Shown one piece after another: positions 1 to 7,845 of a DNA stretch of 64,000 nt. Origin of the DNA: Haloglomus halophilum (GTDB taxonomy: Archaea; Halobacteriota; Halobacteria; Halobacteriales; Haloarculaceae). The position numbers and the translations under genes were made by a program. Numbering within the stretch: the first letter of the stretch is position 1; each line of letters starts with the position of its first letter. The stretch spans positions 806,001 to 870,000 of the forward strand of contig NZ_CP101166.1 of assembly GCF_024298885.1 (NCBI RefSeq), in the 5' to 3' direction. The notes below the pieces were generated by a model that saw only the letters and a list, made by a program, of their open reading frames with translations, did not search any database and had not been told where the DNA came from.

Positions 1-83
1 ACCTCCTCGCGGACGCGTGCCAGTTTCGTCTGCAGTTCGTCGATATCCAGTTCGAGGTCGTCGGTCGTGGGGTCCTGACTCAT
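1..83 (-). CDS. N-terminal end of an unidentified gene (possibly MoxR-type AAA ATPase)
   Basis: An ATG at 83 (minus strand) opens a reading frame that runs off the window edge after 27 codons. The visible peptide begins MSQDPTTDDLELDIDELQTK and is an acidic helical lead-in. No catalytic motif is visible. In archaea and bacteria a MoxR-type AAA+ ATPase commonly sits beside the VWA/Bat membrane proteins that follow here, so MoxR is the leading guess. That is inference from context only. Confidence 0.45.
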   Translation of the reverse strand, partial: MSQDPTTDDLELDIDELQTKLARVREE

Positions 84-148
84 GTGTGGGGGTTCGATGT
101 GGGGTCGTTCGGGGACCGCGGTCGGTCGCGGGATTGGTTCCGGGAGAT

Positions 149-211
149 GCCGGTCGGCGCGGGGGACACGCCAGTCGGCGCGGGGGGGACGCCAGTCGGC
201 GCGGGGGCCAC
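149..211. repeat. Three tandem 21-nt repeats in the spacer
   Basis: Three consecutive 21-nt units begin at 149, 170 and 191. They share the core gccagtcggcgcggggg (first copy gccggtcgg...) and differ only at a few 3' bases. They fill most of the space between the stop of the membrane-protein gene (217) and the start of the edge gene (83). The role is unknown; they may be slippage products or part of the leader of the edge gene. Confidence 0.85.
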
Positions 212-216
212 GGCGA

Positions 217-1116
217 TCATGTCTCGTCATCGTCGGAACGGATGCGGAGGTTGTACTCCCGGATGATGTCGGCGTTCTCCACGTCGTCCGGGGAGTCGAA
301 GCCGGCCTGCTGGGCATCGTACGAGCCCTCGGAGGCGAACCCGCCGGTGTCGAAGCCACCGTCGCCGGCGGGGGCGTCGCCCGCCTCGCCGGTGCTGCCA
401 CCGATGACGACGTCCTCGGACTCGTCACCCTCGCTCACGTTCGTCTCCTCGCCCAGCACCGCGTCGCCGTCCTGCAGGCCGTCGTAGTCGCCGGACCCGC
501 CCGTCGGCACGTCACCGTCGGTCGGGCCGCCCGTGTCGGCACCGGGGCCCAGTCCCAGGCCGAGCCCGGCGGCGCTGATGCCGACCGTCGAGACGGCCAG
601 TATCACGACGAGGCCGGCGCCGGCGGAGACGTGCCGGGTCGAGATCAGGTCGCCGCTGGAGGCCGACCGGAGCCCATCGAGCACGTCGGCGTACAGGCGG
701 CGGGCGACCCGCGTCTCCGCGCCGTCCGCGGCGGCGTCGCGGGCCGTCCGGAGCGCCTCCCGGACCTGCGGGTTCACGGCCTCGAACTGCTGGACCAGTG
801 GCTGCCGGGTGCGGGCGAGGAACTCGGTGGTGGCGGCCACGACACCCAGGCTGACCACGACGGCGGTCTCCAGCCACGACGGGCCCGGAAACACGACGCC
901 GGCGACGGTCAGCGCGAGGTTCGCCGCCAGGAGGACGACCACGCCGTCGACGACGGCGTGGACCGCCGCGGCCTTGCGAGCCTCGCGCCGGACCTGCCGG
1001 ACGGCCCGCTCGACGCGTTCCCTGAGTTCCTCCGGGGGCGCGGTAGCTGCCGGGGTGCTGTCGCCCTCACCGTTCCGGGCGGTGTCGGCACCACCGTCGG
1101 ACGCGTCGTCGGTCAC
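217..1116 (-). CDS. Haloarchaeal membrane protein of the MoxR/VWA cluster
   Basis: 299 aa if started at the GTG at 1116. That codon overlaps the TGA of the coiled-coil gene by 4 nt, so I prefer it to the ATG at 1155. After an acidic, Ala/Pro-rich leader and a basic amphipathic stretch come two close hydrophobic segments (about residues 60-110), a soluble helical region, and a third TM (about residues 170-195). A long Gly/Asp/Glu-rich acidic tail follows. No enzyme motif is visible. Translational coupling with the coiled-coil protein and the two VWA proteins suggests one membrane assembly. No function is assigned. Confidence 0.8.
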   Translation of the reverse strand: MTDDASDGGADTARNGEGDSTPAATAPPEELRERVERAVRQVRREARKAAAVHAVVDGVVVLLAANLALTVAGVVFPGPSWLETAVVVSLGVVAATTEFLARTRQPLVQQFEAVNPQVREALRTARDAAADGAETRVARRLYADVLDGLRSASSGDLISTRHVSAGAGLVVILAVSTVGISAAGLGLGLGPGADTGGPTDGDVPTGGSGDYDGLQDGDAVLGEETNVSEGDESEDVVIGGSTGEAGDAPAGDGGFDTGGFASEGSYDAQQAGFDSPDDVENADIIREYNLRIRSDDDET

Positions 1117-1829
1117 GAGCTCGACCCGCCGCTGCTGTCGTTGTTGTTCCGGCACTCCTCCAGCTCCCGCTTCAGCCGCTGGTTCTCGTCCTCGAGGTTC
1201 TGGTTCTCCGTCCGGAGTTGCTGGTTCTCGTCCTCGAGGTTCTGGTTCTCCGTCCGGAGTTGCTGGTTCTCGTCCTCGAGGTTCTGGTTCTCCGTCTCCA
1301 GATCCTCGACCCGGGACTCGAGGTCATCGACCTGGCTCTCCAGCGTTCGCTCCCGGCTTCGCAGGCTGTCAACGCGGGCCTGCAGCTCGTCGTTGGTCGA
1401 TTCGAGCCGGTCCCGGCGGTCCTCCAGATTGGCGACACGCTCCTCGAGTCCCTGTTTCTCCGAGCGCAGCTGGACGAGCTGCGAGCGGGCGGTCTGCAGC
1501 GACTCGCGGGTCTGCAGGAGCTCGTCCTCGGCCTCTCGGAGTTCCTGTTCGGTCTCCCGGAGATCGTCGGTCACCTGCTGCAGGTCGGACTGGCGGGTGT
1601 CGATGCTCCGGTTCAGGCGCTGCAGTCGTTGCTCGGCAGTGGCCAGTTGCTCCTGCTTCTCGTCGACGTCCGCCGCCAGCTCGGCGTTCTGCTGGCGGAG
1701 CTGTTCGTTCCGGTCCCGGAGGTCCTCGACGGACTCCTGGTAGTAGAGGGTCGCCCCGGCGGTACCGGCCATGGTGGCGCCGACGAGGAGGACGAGGACC
1801 ACGTTGATGCTGCCACCGAGGAGCTTCAT
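1113..1829 (-). CDS. Membrane-anchored long coiled-coil protein
   Basis: 238 aa from the ATG at 1829 (MKLLGGSINVV...); an in-frame upstream ATG at 1853 would add 8 residues before the membrane segment. One N-terminal TM helix (about residues 8-30) is followed by roughly 190 residues of continuous heptad-rich coiled coil (Leu/Glu/Gln/Arg) and a Ser/Gly tail. The C-terminal coil contains a 14-residue module (ENQNLEDENQQLRT) repeated almost perfectly at the DNA level. It sits between the VWA genes and the multi-TM gene and overlaps the latter by 4 nt. It probably acts as a spacer or oligomerisation stalk; the partner is not evident. Confidence 0.85.
   Translation of the reverse strand: MKLLGGSINVVLVLLVGATMAGTAGATLYYQESVEDLRDRNEQLRQQNAELAADVDEKQEQLATAEQRLQRLNRSIDTRQSDLQQVTDDLRETEQELREAEDELLQTRESLQTARSQLVQLRSEKQGLEERVANLEDRRDRLESTNDELQARVDSLRSRERTLESQVDDLESRVEDLETENQNLEDENQQLRTENQNLEDENQQLRTENQNLEDENQRLKRELEECRNNNDSSGGSSS
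1179..1296. repeat. 42-nt tandem repeat inside the coiled-coil gene
   Basis: Units start at 1179, 1221 and 1263. The first two are identical over 42 nt and the third matches for its first 34 nt. Each encodes 14 residues, exactly two heptads, so copy-number change would lengthen the coil without disturbing its register. Confidence 0.9.
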
Positions 1830-1961
1830 ACCGGACCCAGCCCCGCGGTTCACAAATCTCTTCGGTGCGCTCGGCTCGCACCGCCCCCGTCACTCCGGGC
1901 GTCGGCCCGGGCCCACGGGAAGAGGCCGCCGGAACCGAGGGGTGGTCAGCCCGAGGGGTGG

Positions 1962-4412
1962 TCAGTCGTCGGCGGCGGTCGCGGTCGTGGCGGTTCGCCG
2001 GCGGTACCGCGAGATTCGCCGGGCCGCCACCTCGAGCAGGAACAGCAGGAGGGCGCCGACGAGCAACAGCCAGCCCCACTCCCGGCGGACCTCGCGGGTC
2101 CGGCTGGCCGACTGCTGGACCGTCTCGGCGATGGCCGCGGCCTCGCCCGGGCCGAACTGCTGTCCGCCGGTCGTCCGGACGAGTCCGGACAGCGCGTCTG
2201 ACTGGCCGTACCCCTCGTACTCGCGGGGGTAGTTGACCGCGACGGTGGCTCCCAGCACCTCGCGGAAGCCCTGTGCCTCGGGAACCAGCGTCGCCTCGTA
2301 CGTCTCGGGGGCGACCTGCCGGAACCGTGGCGGGCCGTCGGGCCGCTCACGGCCCACGTACCGCACCGTCACCTGCTCGCCGACACGCGCGTCGGGGGCG
2401 GACACGACACCGCGGGCGTCGCGTTCCGGGTCACCGACCACCCAGTTGACCGACTTCGACAGCAGGAGCGAGTCCGGCCGCTCCAGCAGCCCGTCCAGCG
2501 AGCCGTCGACACCGTAGGCCGTGACGGAGACGACCCGGCCGAGGCCGTAGCGCCACTGGGCCAGCGCGGGCTCCCCGTCACCGGTGGCGACGAGGAACTC
2601 CGCGCCGGACTTGACCGACACCTCGTTGGCCAGGCCGGGGTCCGACTCGGGCTCGACCCCGGCCGTGATGAACTGGTTCCGGTCCACGACGGTCAGCTTC
2701 CCGGCGGCGAAGGTTCGCGACTCGCCGCCGAACAGGAGCCGGAGCCGGTCGGTCTCGTCGGCTCGGAGGTACTGCCCACCGGTGGCCGACGCCACGTCCG
2801 ACAGCAGGTCCTCGTTCACCCGGCGCCCGACGCCGACGGTCACGACCTGCACGCCCTGCTGGTTCAGCCGCCGGGCGACCGCCCGGGACGTGACATCCTG
2901 GGCCTGCCCGTCCGAGACGACGATGACGGTCCCGGGACCGTCGAGCAGGTCGGCGGCGCCCTGCAGCCCGACCCCGAGGTCGGTCCCGCCGCCGCTCTGG
3001 AGCCGCCGGACCTTCGAGCGGAGCTGCTCCCGGTTCGAGCCCAGCGGGACGACATCGTTGACGAGGTGGGCCTGCCAGTTGAAGCCGACCACCCCGACCT
3101 CGTTGCCGTCGCCGAGCTGCTCCAGCACGTCGAGCGCGACGCGTTTCTGCGTCTCCATGCCCGCCTCGGAGCTGCCGGAGACGTCGACCAGGAGGACCAT
3201 CCGGGTCGTCCGACCGCCACCCTCGCCGACGCTGACGGGGAGCATCGACCCCAGCGAGGAGTTCGCGTAGCCGCCGTTGTCGTACGCGTTCCGACCACCG
3301 ACCGCGACCAGGCCCGTCCCGTCGATGACCGCCCGCTGGAGGGCGGTCACGTTACCCGCTTCGTCCGCGGGGAGGTCCTGCAGGACGACGGCCTGGTAGG
3401 GTTCGAGGTCGTCCGGCACCGCTGGCCGGCTGGTCACGTTGTAGAGACGGTCGAGCAGCCCCTCCAGCGGGTACTCGCCGCGGGAGACGTACAGGACCCG
3501 CGGCTTCGGGACGACGCGGACGCTCCGCCGGACGACGTCGTTGCCGTCGTGGACGTCGTCGGCGTCGACCCTCGCGACCAGCTCGTGAGAGCCCACCTCG
3601 TCGAAGGTGTAGGTGAACTCGGCGGCGCCCGCGCCCGAGATCTCCTCGGTGAAGACGGGCGTCCCGTCGGCCGTGACCGTGACGGTGGCGGTGCTCGACC
3701 CCAGGTCCGCCCCGCTGACACGGACGAGGAAGCTGTTGCCGACGCCGGCGCTGGTCTTGGCGGGGCCGGCGAGGGTGACGTACCGTTCGGTCCGGGTCGT
3801 CGAGAGCCGGACCGCGTGAACGGTGGCGCCGGCGCTGGTGGCGACCTCCGCGGCCTCGCCCAGCGACCGACCACCCGTCACCTGTCCGTCCGAGACCACC
3901 AGCAGCTCCGCGTCCCGCTCGGTGTTGGCGACGACGGCATCACCCAGCCGCGAGGTGGTGCCCGACCCGACGACCGACCGGCTGACCGGGACCCCCTCGG
4001 CCTCGATGGCGGCCGCGAGCGCGTCGACGTTCGCGTCGGTCACGGCCATCGAGTCGGACTCGTCGGCCAGCAGGCGGACCCGCGGGTCGCCGGGCGTCTC
4101 GCGGGCGGTGACCGTGTACGGCCCGGCAGCAGCGGCCACCAGAAGCGTCGCGAGGACCACCCGTGAGGCGAACAGCCCCAGCCGTCGGCGCCGGCTCCAG
4201 TCGCCGGCCGCCCCGCGGAGGTGGAACGTCAGCGCGACGAGCGCGACGAGCACGACCGGGAGCGCCAGTGCGACGAGGGGCAACTCGACCCCGAGGGTCA
4301 CGCCCCTGACGGTGACCTCGGCCGCCTCGGTCCCGGGAATACCGGCCTGGAGCCCGGTCCCGGGGAGGCCAGCCTGGAGCTCGGTCCCCGGTCCGGCCTG
4401 GAGAGGCGACAT
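1962..4412 (-). CDS. Large VWA-domain membrane protein
   Basis: About 816 aa. The ATG at 4412 overlaps the TGA of the upstream VWA gene by 1 nt; a GTG at 4415 is also possible. An odd N-terminal stretch repeats LQAG-x-PGT three times before two TM helices (about residues 44-63 and 80-99). A first VWA-like region follows (about 110-205) with a degenerate metal site (ADESDSM). The canonical VWA domain lies at about 400-540 with a DVSGS MIDAS motif and the downstream VSDGQ strand. A C-terminal TM (about 780-800) ends in basic residues. The topology resembles Bat/aerotolerance-type proteins, whose substrates here are unknown. Confidence 0.88.
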   Translation of the reverse strand: MSPLQAGPGTELQAGLPGTGLQAGIPGTEAAEVTVRGVTLGVELPLVALALPVVLVALVALTFHLRGAAGDWSRRRRLGLFASRVVLATLLVAAAAGPYTVTARETPGDPRVRLLADESDSMAVTDANVDALAAAIEAEGVPVSRSVVGSGTTSRLGDAVVANTERDAELLVVSDGQVTGGRSLGEAAEVATSAGATVHAVRLSTTRTERYVTLAGPAKTSAGVGNSFLVRVSGADLGSSTATVTVTADGTPVFTEEISGAGAAEFTYTFDEVGSHELVARVDADDVHDGNDVVRRSVRVVPKPRVLYVSRGEYPLEGLLDRLYNVTSRPAVPDDLEPYQAVVLQDLPADEAGNVTALQRAVIDGTGLVAVGGRNAYDNGGYANSSLGSMLPVSVGEGGGRTTRMVLLVDVSGSSEAGMETQKRVALDVLEQLGDGNEVGVVGFNWQAHLVNDVVPLGSNREQLRSKVRRLQSGGGTDLGVGLQGAADLLDGPGTVIVVSDGQAQDVTSRAVARRLNQQGVQVVTVGVGRRVNEDLLSDVASATGGQYLRADETDRLRLLFGGESRTFAAGKLTVVDRNQFITAGVEPESDPGLANEVSVKSGAEFLVATGDGEPALAQWRYGLGRVVSVTAYGVDGSLDGLLERPDSLLLSKSVNWVVGDPERDARGVVSAPDARVGEQVTVRYVGRERPDGPPRFRQVAPETYEATLVPEAQGFREVLGATVAVNYPREYEGYGQSDALSGLVRTTGGQQFGPGEAAAIAETVQQSASRTREVRREWGWLLLVGALLLFLLEVAARRISRYRRRTATTATAADD

Positions 4413-6217
4413 CACAGGTCACCCCGGCGCCGGAGCAGCGCCACCTCCGTCAGCAACACGCCGAGCGCGGCGAGCGCGACCGCCGGGGAGAGGTCCAGCG
4501 GCCGCTGGACGACCTCCTCCCGCGACCGCGCGACGCCGTCGGGGCCGGTCCGGAGCGCCGGGGCCGAGACGTTCGACTCCGCCGCGTCGAGCAGCGCGGC
4601 CGCCACCCGCCGGTCGTCGAGGCGGTAGTGGCCCGCGGCGTCCAGAGAGACCGAGCCGTCGGCCGCGGTCCGGCTCCCGTCCGGGGCCGCCACCGCCGTC
4701 CCGTTGGGGACAGAGAGGCGCGTGCCCGTCTCGTAGTTGGTCCGCGGGAGCGGCTCCCGTCCGGCCGCCTCGTAGACCAGCCGCTTCCACAGCACCGGGT
4801 ACTGGTAGTTGAACTGGAACTGGCTGGCGCCCGGGAGGTAGCCGTAGTAGAGGGTCCGGCCGTTCCCGAGTCGCCCGCGCGCGAGTAGCGGCGAGTCGTT
4901 CGCCCGGACCAGGCTCTCGGAGTCGTTGCGCAACTCGGCGGTGAGGTACGACTTCGGTGGCGGGAAGCTGATGCCCCTGACGAGCGGGTCGTCGCTCGCC
5001 CGAACCGAGGGGCCCGACGAACGCCCGGTCGGCTCGACCGGCAGGAGGCCGCCGTAACCGACCTGTCCGAGGTCGTCCTGCGCGACGACGATGGTGCCAC
5101 CACCCTCGCGCGTCACCGACCCGGCGGCCTCGCGCGTGCCCTGTAGCAGCCGCTGGCGGTCCACGCCGGCGAAGACGACCACGTCGTACTCCCTCTCGAC
5201 GGCCGTCGGCGGCTCGGCGACCGTCAGCGAGACCTCGTCGAGCACCTCCAGCGCCGTCACCAGATACCGGTCCGGGTCGTTGCTCACCAGCAGGACGCGA
5301 ATCCTCGCCTCCCCGGGGCCGGAGACGGCGACCCGGTCGTCGAGGGCGAACCCGTCGCCCGGCGAGAGGCGGGCGGTCGCGTCGCCGGTCGGGACCGGCA
5401 GCGTCGCGGTCCCCACGTCGCCGGGCTGGAGTCGCAGGGTCTCGCGCGCGCCACCCAGACTGACCGTCCGCTCGACCGGGCGGTCGGCGTAGCTCTTCAC
5501 GGAGAGCGTGACGCTCGTCCGGCCGTACTCGGCGTCCACGAAGCCGACGTTGGTGGCCTCGCTCCCGACCGGCCGCAGGTCGACCGTGTAGCCCCGGCCA
5601 CGGGCGGTCTCGACGGCGTCACGCCACGCGCCGGCGCCGGCGAAGTCGCTGACGACGACGATGCGGGCGTCCTCGTCGGCCACGGCGACCGCCTGCGAGA
5701 CGGCCGCTGAGAGGTCGCCCGCGGCATCCGTCCGCGAGAGGTCGTCGAGCACCTCGCGGGCGTCCGCCGCGCCACTGGCCTGGAGCCGGACCCGCGGCGT
5801 CGCGCCGGCGGTCACGACGGACGTGGTCTGCGAGACCGACTCCCGGGCGATGGCCCGGGCCCGGTCGAACCGGCTCCCCCCGCTTGCGTCCTCGACGGCC
5901 ATGCTCGCGGAGGTGTCCAGCACGACCACCGTCTCCGTGACCGTCGCGGTCCCGCTGGTCGTGACGTACGGCGAGGCCAGCGCGAGTGCCACCAGCACGA
6001 CCACGAGTAGCTGGAGGAACAACAGGAGGTTCCGGCGGAGCGTCTCGAGGGCGGCGCTGTCGGTGCCGCCCTCCTCTCCGGCCGCGAGGAACTCCAGCGT
6101 CGGCAGCTGTAGCCGACGGGGGTCCGGCCGGACCAGGTACAGCAGCAGGATGGGCACGACGGCGAGGAGGGCGAGCAGACCGAGCGGGGTCAGGAACACG
6201 TCGGCGAGGCCTGCCAT
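4412..6217 (-). CDS. BatA-like VWA-domain membrane protein
   Basis: 601 aa. It has the N-terminal double-TM architecture of the Bat family (TM about 8-28 and 63-83), then a VWA domain with MIDAS D101-T-S-A-S105. A long Ig-like or gatase-like extracytoplasmic region follows, and a final TM near the C terminus ends in RRRGDL. It is first of the translationally coupled set: its stop overlaps the start of the larger VWA gene. VWA/MoxR systems are known to assemble metal cofactors or multiprotein complexes. The target of this one cannot be told from the sequence. Confidence 0.88.
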   Translation of the reverse strand: MAGLADVFLTPLGLLALLAVVPILLLYLVRPDPRRLQLPTLEFLAAGEEGGTDSAALETLRRNLLLFLQLLVVVLVALALASPYVTTSGTATVTETVVVLDTSASMAVEDASGGSRFDRARAIARESVSQTTSVVTAGATPRVRLQASGAADAREVLDDLSRTDAAGDLSAAVSQAVAVADEDARIVVVSDFAGAGAWRDAVETARGRGYTVDLRPVGSEATNVGFVDAEYGRTSVTLSVKSYADRPVERTVSLGGARETLRLQPGDVGTATLPVPTGDATARLSPGDGFALDDRVAVSGPGEARIRVLLVSNDPDRYLVTALEVLDEVSLTVAEPPTAVEREYDVVVFAGVDRQRLLQGTREAAGSVTREGGGTIVVAQDDLGQVGYGGLLPVEPTGRSSGPSVRASDDPLVRGISFPPPKSYLTAELRNDSESLVRANDSPLLARGRLGNGRTLYYGYLPGASQFQFNYQYPVLWKRLVYEAAGREPLPRTNYETGTRLSVPNGTAVAAPDGSRTAADGSVSLDAAGHYRLDDRRVAAALLDAAESNVSAPALRTGPDGVARSREEVVQRPLDLSPAVALAALGVLLTEVALLRRRGDL

Positions 6218-6290
6218 CGGACGGAGGCTCGGCGGCGACCGCCAAACCCCTTGTGACGCGACGCGCCGGGTAGCGGTCGAACCGGCCGGC

Positions 6291-7031
6291 TCAGAGGTCG
6301 ACCGTCTCGCCGTCGTCGGGCACGACGACCTGCTCCTCGACGCCCGCCTCGTCGAGCGTCGCCTGCAGGTCCTCGCGCGTCGCGAGACAGTGGTTGATGC
6401 TGTCCATGTGGTCCGCGACGATGGTCGCGTCCGTCCACTCGGTCAGTGTCACCACGTCCTCGGGCGTCATCGTGATGGGCCGACCCTCGGTGAACTGTGC
6501 CGCGCCCGCGTTCGCCACCACCACGTCCGGCTCGTACTCGTCCAGCGTCTCCCGGACCGCCTCGTACGGCACGGTGTCGCCCGCGTGGTAGACGGTCGGC
6601 TCGTCAGGGGCCTCCAGCACGAACCCCGACACCGGGCCCATCTGCTCGGCCAGGTCGCCGTAGCCGTGGCGCGCCGGCGTCCGCGTCACGGTCAGGTCAC
6701 CCAGCGTCGCCGTGTCGTCGACCGGCCGGGGGTCGAAGCCGTCGTCGGCCAACTCGTCAGTGTCCGCGGGCTGGCAGAGCGTCGGCTGCCCGTCGGCGAG
6801 TTCCTCGCGCGCCCGGTCGTCGAGGTGGTCGCGGTGGAGGTGGGTGACCAGCAGCGCGTCGTGGTCGAGCGGGGCGTCCGGCAACTCGACGAGCGGGTTC
6901 CGCCGGTCGTTGGGCGAGTTCGGGATGGGCGGCATCTCGCCGGGCTCGGAGAGCATCGGGTCGACCAGCAGTGTCGTGTCACCGAGCGTCAGTCGGAGTG
7001 TCGCGTGGCGCAGGAGCTGGAGCGTGGCCAT
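6291..7031 (-). CDS. MBL-fold metal-dependent hydrolase
   Basis: 246 aa from the ATG at 7031 (MATLQLLRHATLRL...). Upstream in-frame starts would add non-conserved sequence. The zinc-binding HxHxDH motif is H64-L-H66-R-D68-H69, followed by a conserved His/Asp pair (TPARHGYGD, YHAGDT) and a C-terminal ADHMD motif. This matches the UlaG/YtnP-like branch of the metallo-beta-lactamase fold, soluble and cytoplasmic. The substrate is unknown. It shares strand with the VWA genes but is separated by about 70 nt. Confidence 0.88.
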   Translation of the reverse strand: MATLQLLRHATLRLTLGDTTLLVDPMLSEPGEMPPIPNSPNDRRNPLVELPDAPLDHDALLVTHLHRDHLDDRAREELADGQPTLCQPADTDELADDGFDPRPVDDTATLGDLTVTRTPARHGYGDLAEQMGPVSGFVLEAPDEPTVYHAGDTVPYEAVRETLDEYEPDVVVANAGAAQFTEGRPITMTPEDVVTLTEWTDATIVADHMDSINHCLATREDLQATLDEAGVEEQVVVPDDGETVDL

Positions 7032-7270
7032 ACCACCGCCATCGGGTGGATGGGGCATAGGGATGCCGCCGGAGGCGGCAAGGGGGAGGTCGACTCCGGC
7101 GAGCAGGCCGCGCACCCGTTTTCGAAGAAATCGGTGGAGGCGACTGTGGCGATGCCCTCAGCGACTGACAGGATGTGCGTGCTGAATATAGAGGATGGAT
7201 TCAGCAAACGAATATCTGAGTTTCAGAGAGGTCTCAGAGAGGTTGCGTCGGATTCTCCGCCCGATTTCGG

Positions 7271-7441
7271 CTACTCTGAGGTCAAGAGGCCAACTAGACC
7301 GACTACAAATCCAGTCAGGAGGAGACCGAGTGCAATAGTCCCGATAAGTTGGTCCATTCCTGCGAAGATATCCCTTCCGACGAGAAGGAATCCACTAAGA
7401 ACCATCACTAGCATCGATAGTTGAAAGGCTCCATCGGACAT
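7271..7441 (-). CDS. Small two-TM membrane protein
   Basis: 56 aa from the ATG at 7441 (MSDGAFQLSML...); a further-upstream ATG at 7465 would add 8 residues. Two hydrophobic segments are joined by a short loop (GRDIFAGMDQ), giving a helical hairpin. The surrounding DNA is clearly more A/T-rich than its neighbours, which is compatible with recent acquisition. I recognise no family. Coding status is supported only by the clean membrane-protein composition. Confidence 0.5.
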   Translation of the reverse strand: MSDGAFQLSMLVMVLSGFLLVGRDIFAGMDQLIGTIALGLLLTGFVVGLVGLLTSE

Positions 7442-7845
7442 ACAATTAACCAGAACAGGAGCCACTAAGCAGTTATTATCGAAGGTCCGCGCTGATTAAC
7501 CAATGACCGACTTGCGCCCTCTATTCAGCACGACCACTGAATAATATCATTTGCGAGAGATTTAATCGAGCTACGAACGATATATTCTATATAAATCCCG
7601 ATACAACGCATAATGTCGAACCTTTTCTAAAAACAGACTATAGTGGCAGCATGTATGGTATGCCCGGTGCAACAGCATGGATTGCTGCATACCGCGCGAG
7701 CGGAGCGAGCGCTGTTTCACCGGCCGGAGCGCCCGAAGGGCGCGGAGGCCGGCAACGTTTTTCCGCAAGTTTTTGCGACGAGTGGTGCCCGCAGGCCGGC
7801 GGCGAAGCCGCCGGCCGAGGACACCCGAGGAGTAAAAAGTGCGTG
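7442..7845. other. A/T-rich intergenic region with a hairpin cluster
   Basis: No convincing gene is seen. The left half (to about 7640) is A/T-rich. The right half, just beyond the glutamate synthase stop, holds three GC-rich hairpins: 7695-7713, 7729-7743 (gcgcccgaagggcgc) and 7794-7816 (10-bp perfect stem, GAA loop). Short open frames here are low-complexity and basic, unlike haloarchaeal proteins. Confidence 0.7.
7794..7816 (-). terminator. Perfect 10-bp hairpin after gltB
   Basis: ggccggcggc and gccgccggcc pair around a GAA loop 30 nt past the gltB stop. There is no T-run on the minus strand after it, so classical intrinsic termination is not shown. A transcript-end or stability role is plausible. 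Confidence 0.4.

Noticed and set aside
7571..7768. A 65-codon minus-strand frame in the A/T-rich islet
   Set aside because: Basic, low-complexity composition and no promoter; unlike acidic haloarchaeal proteins.
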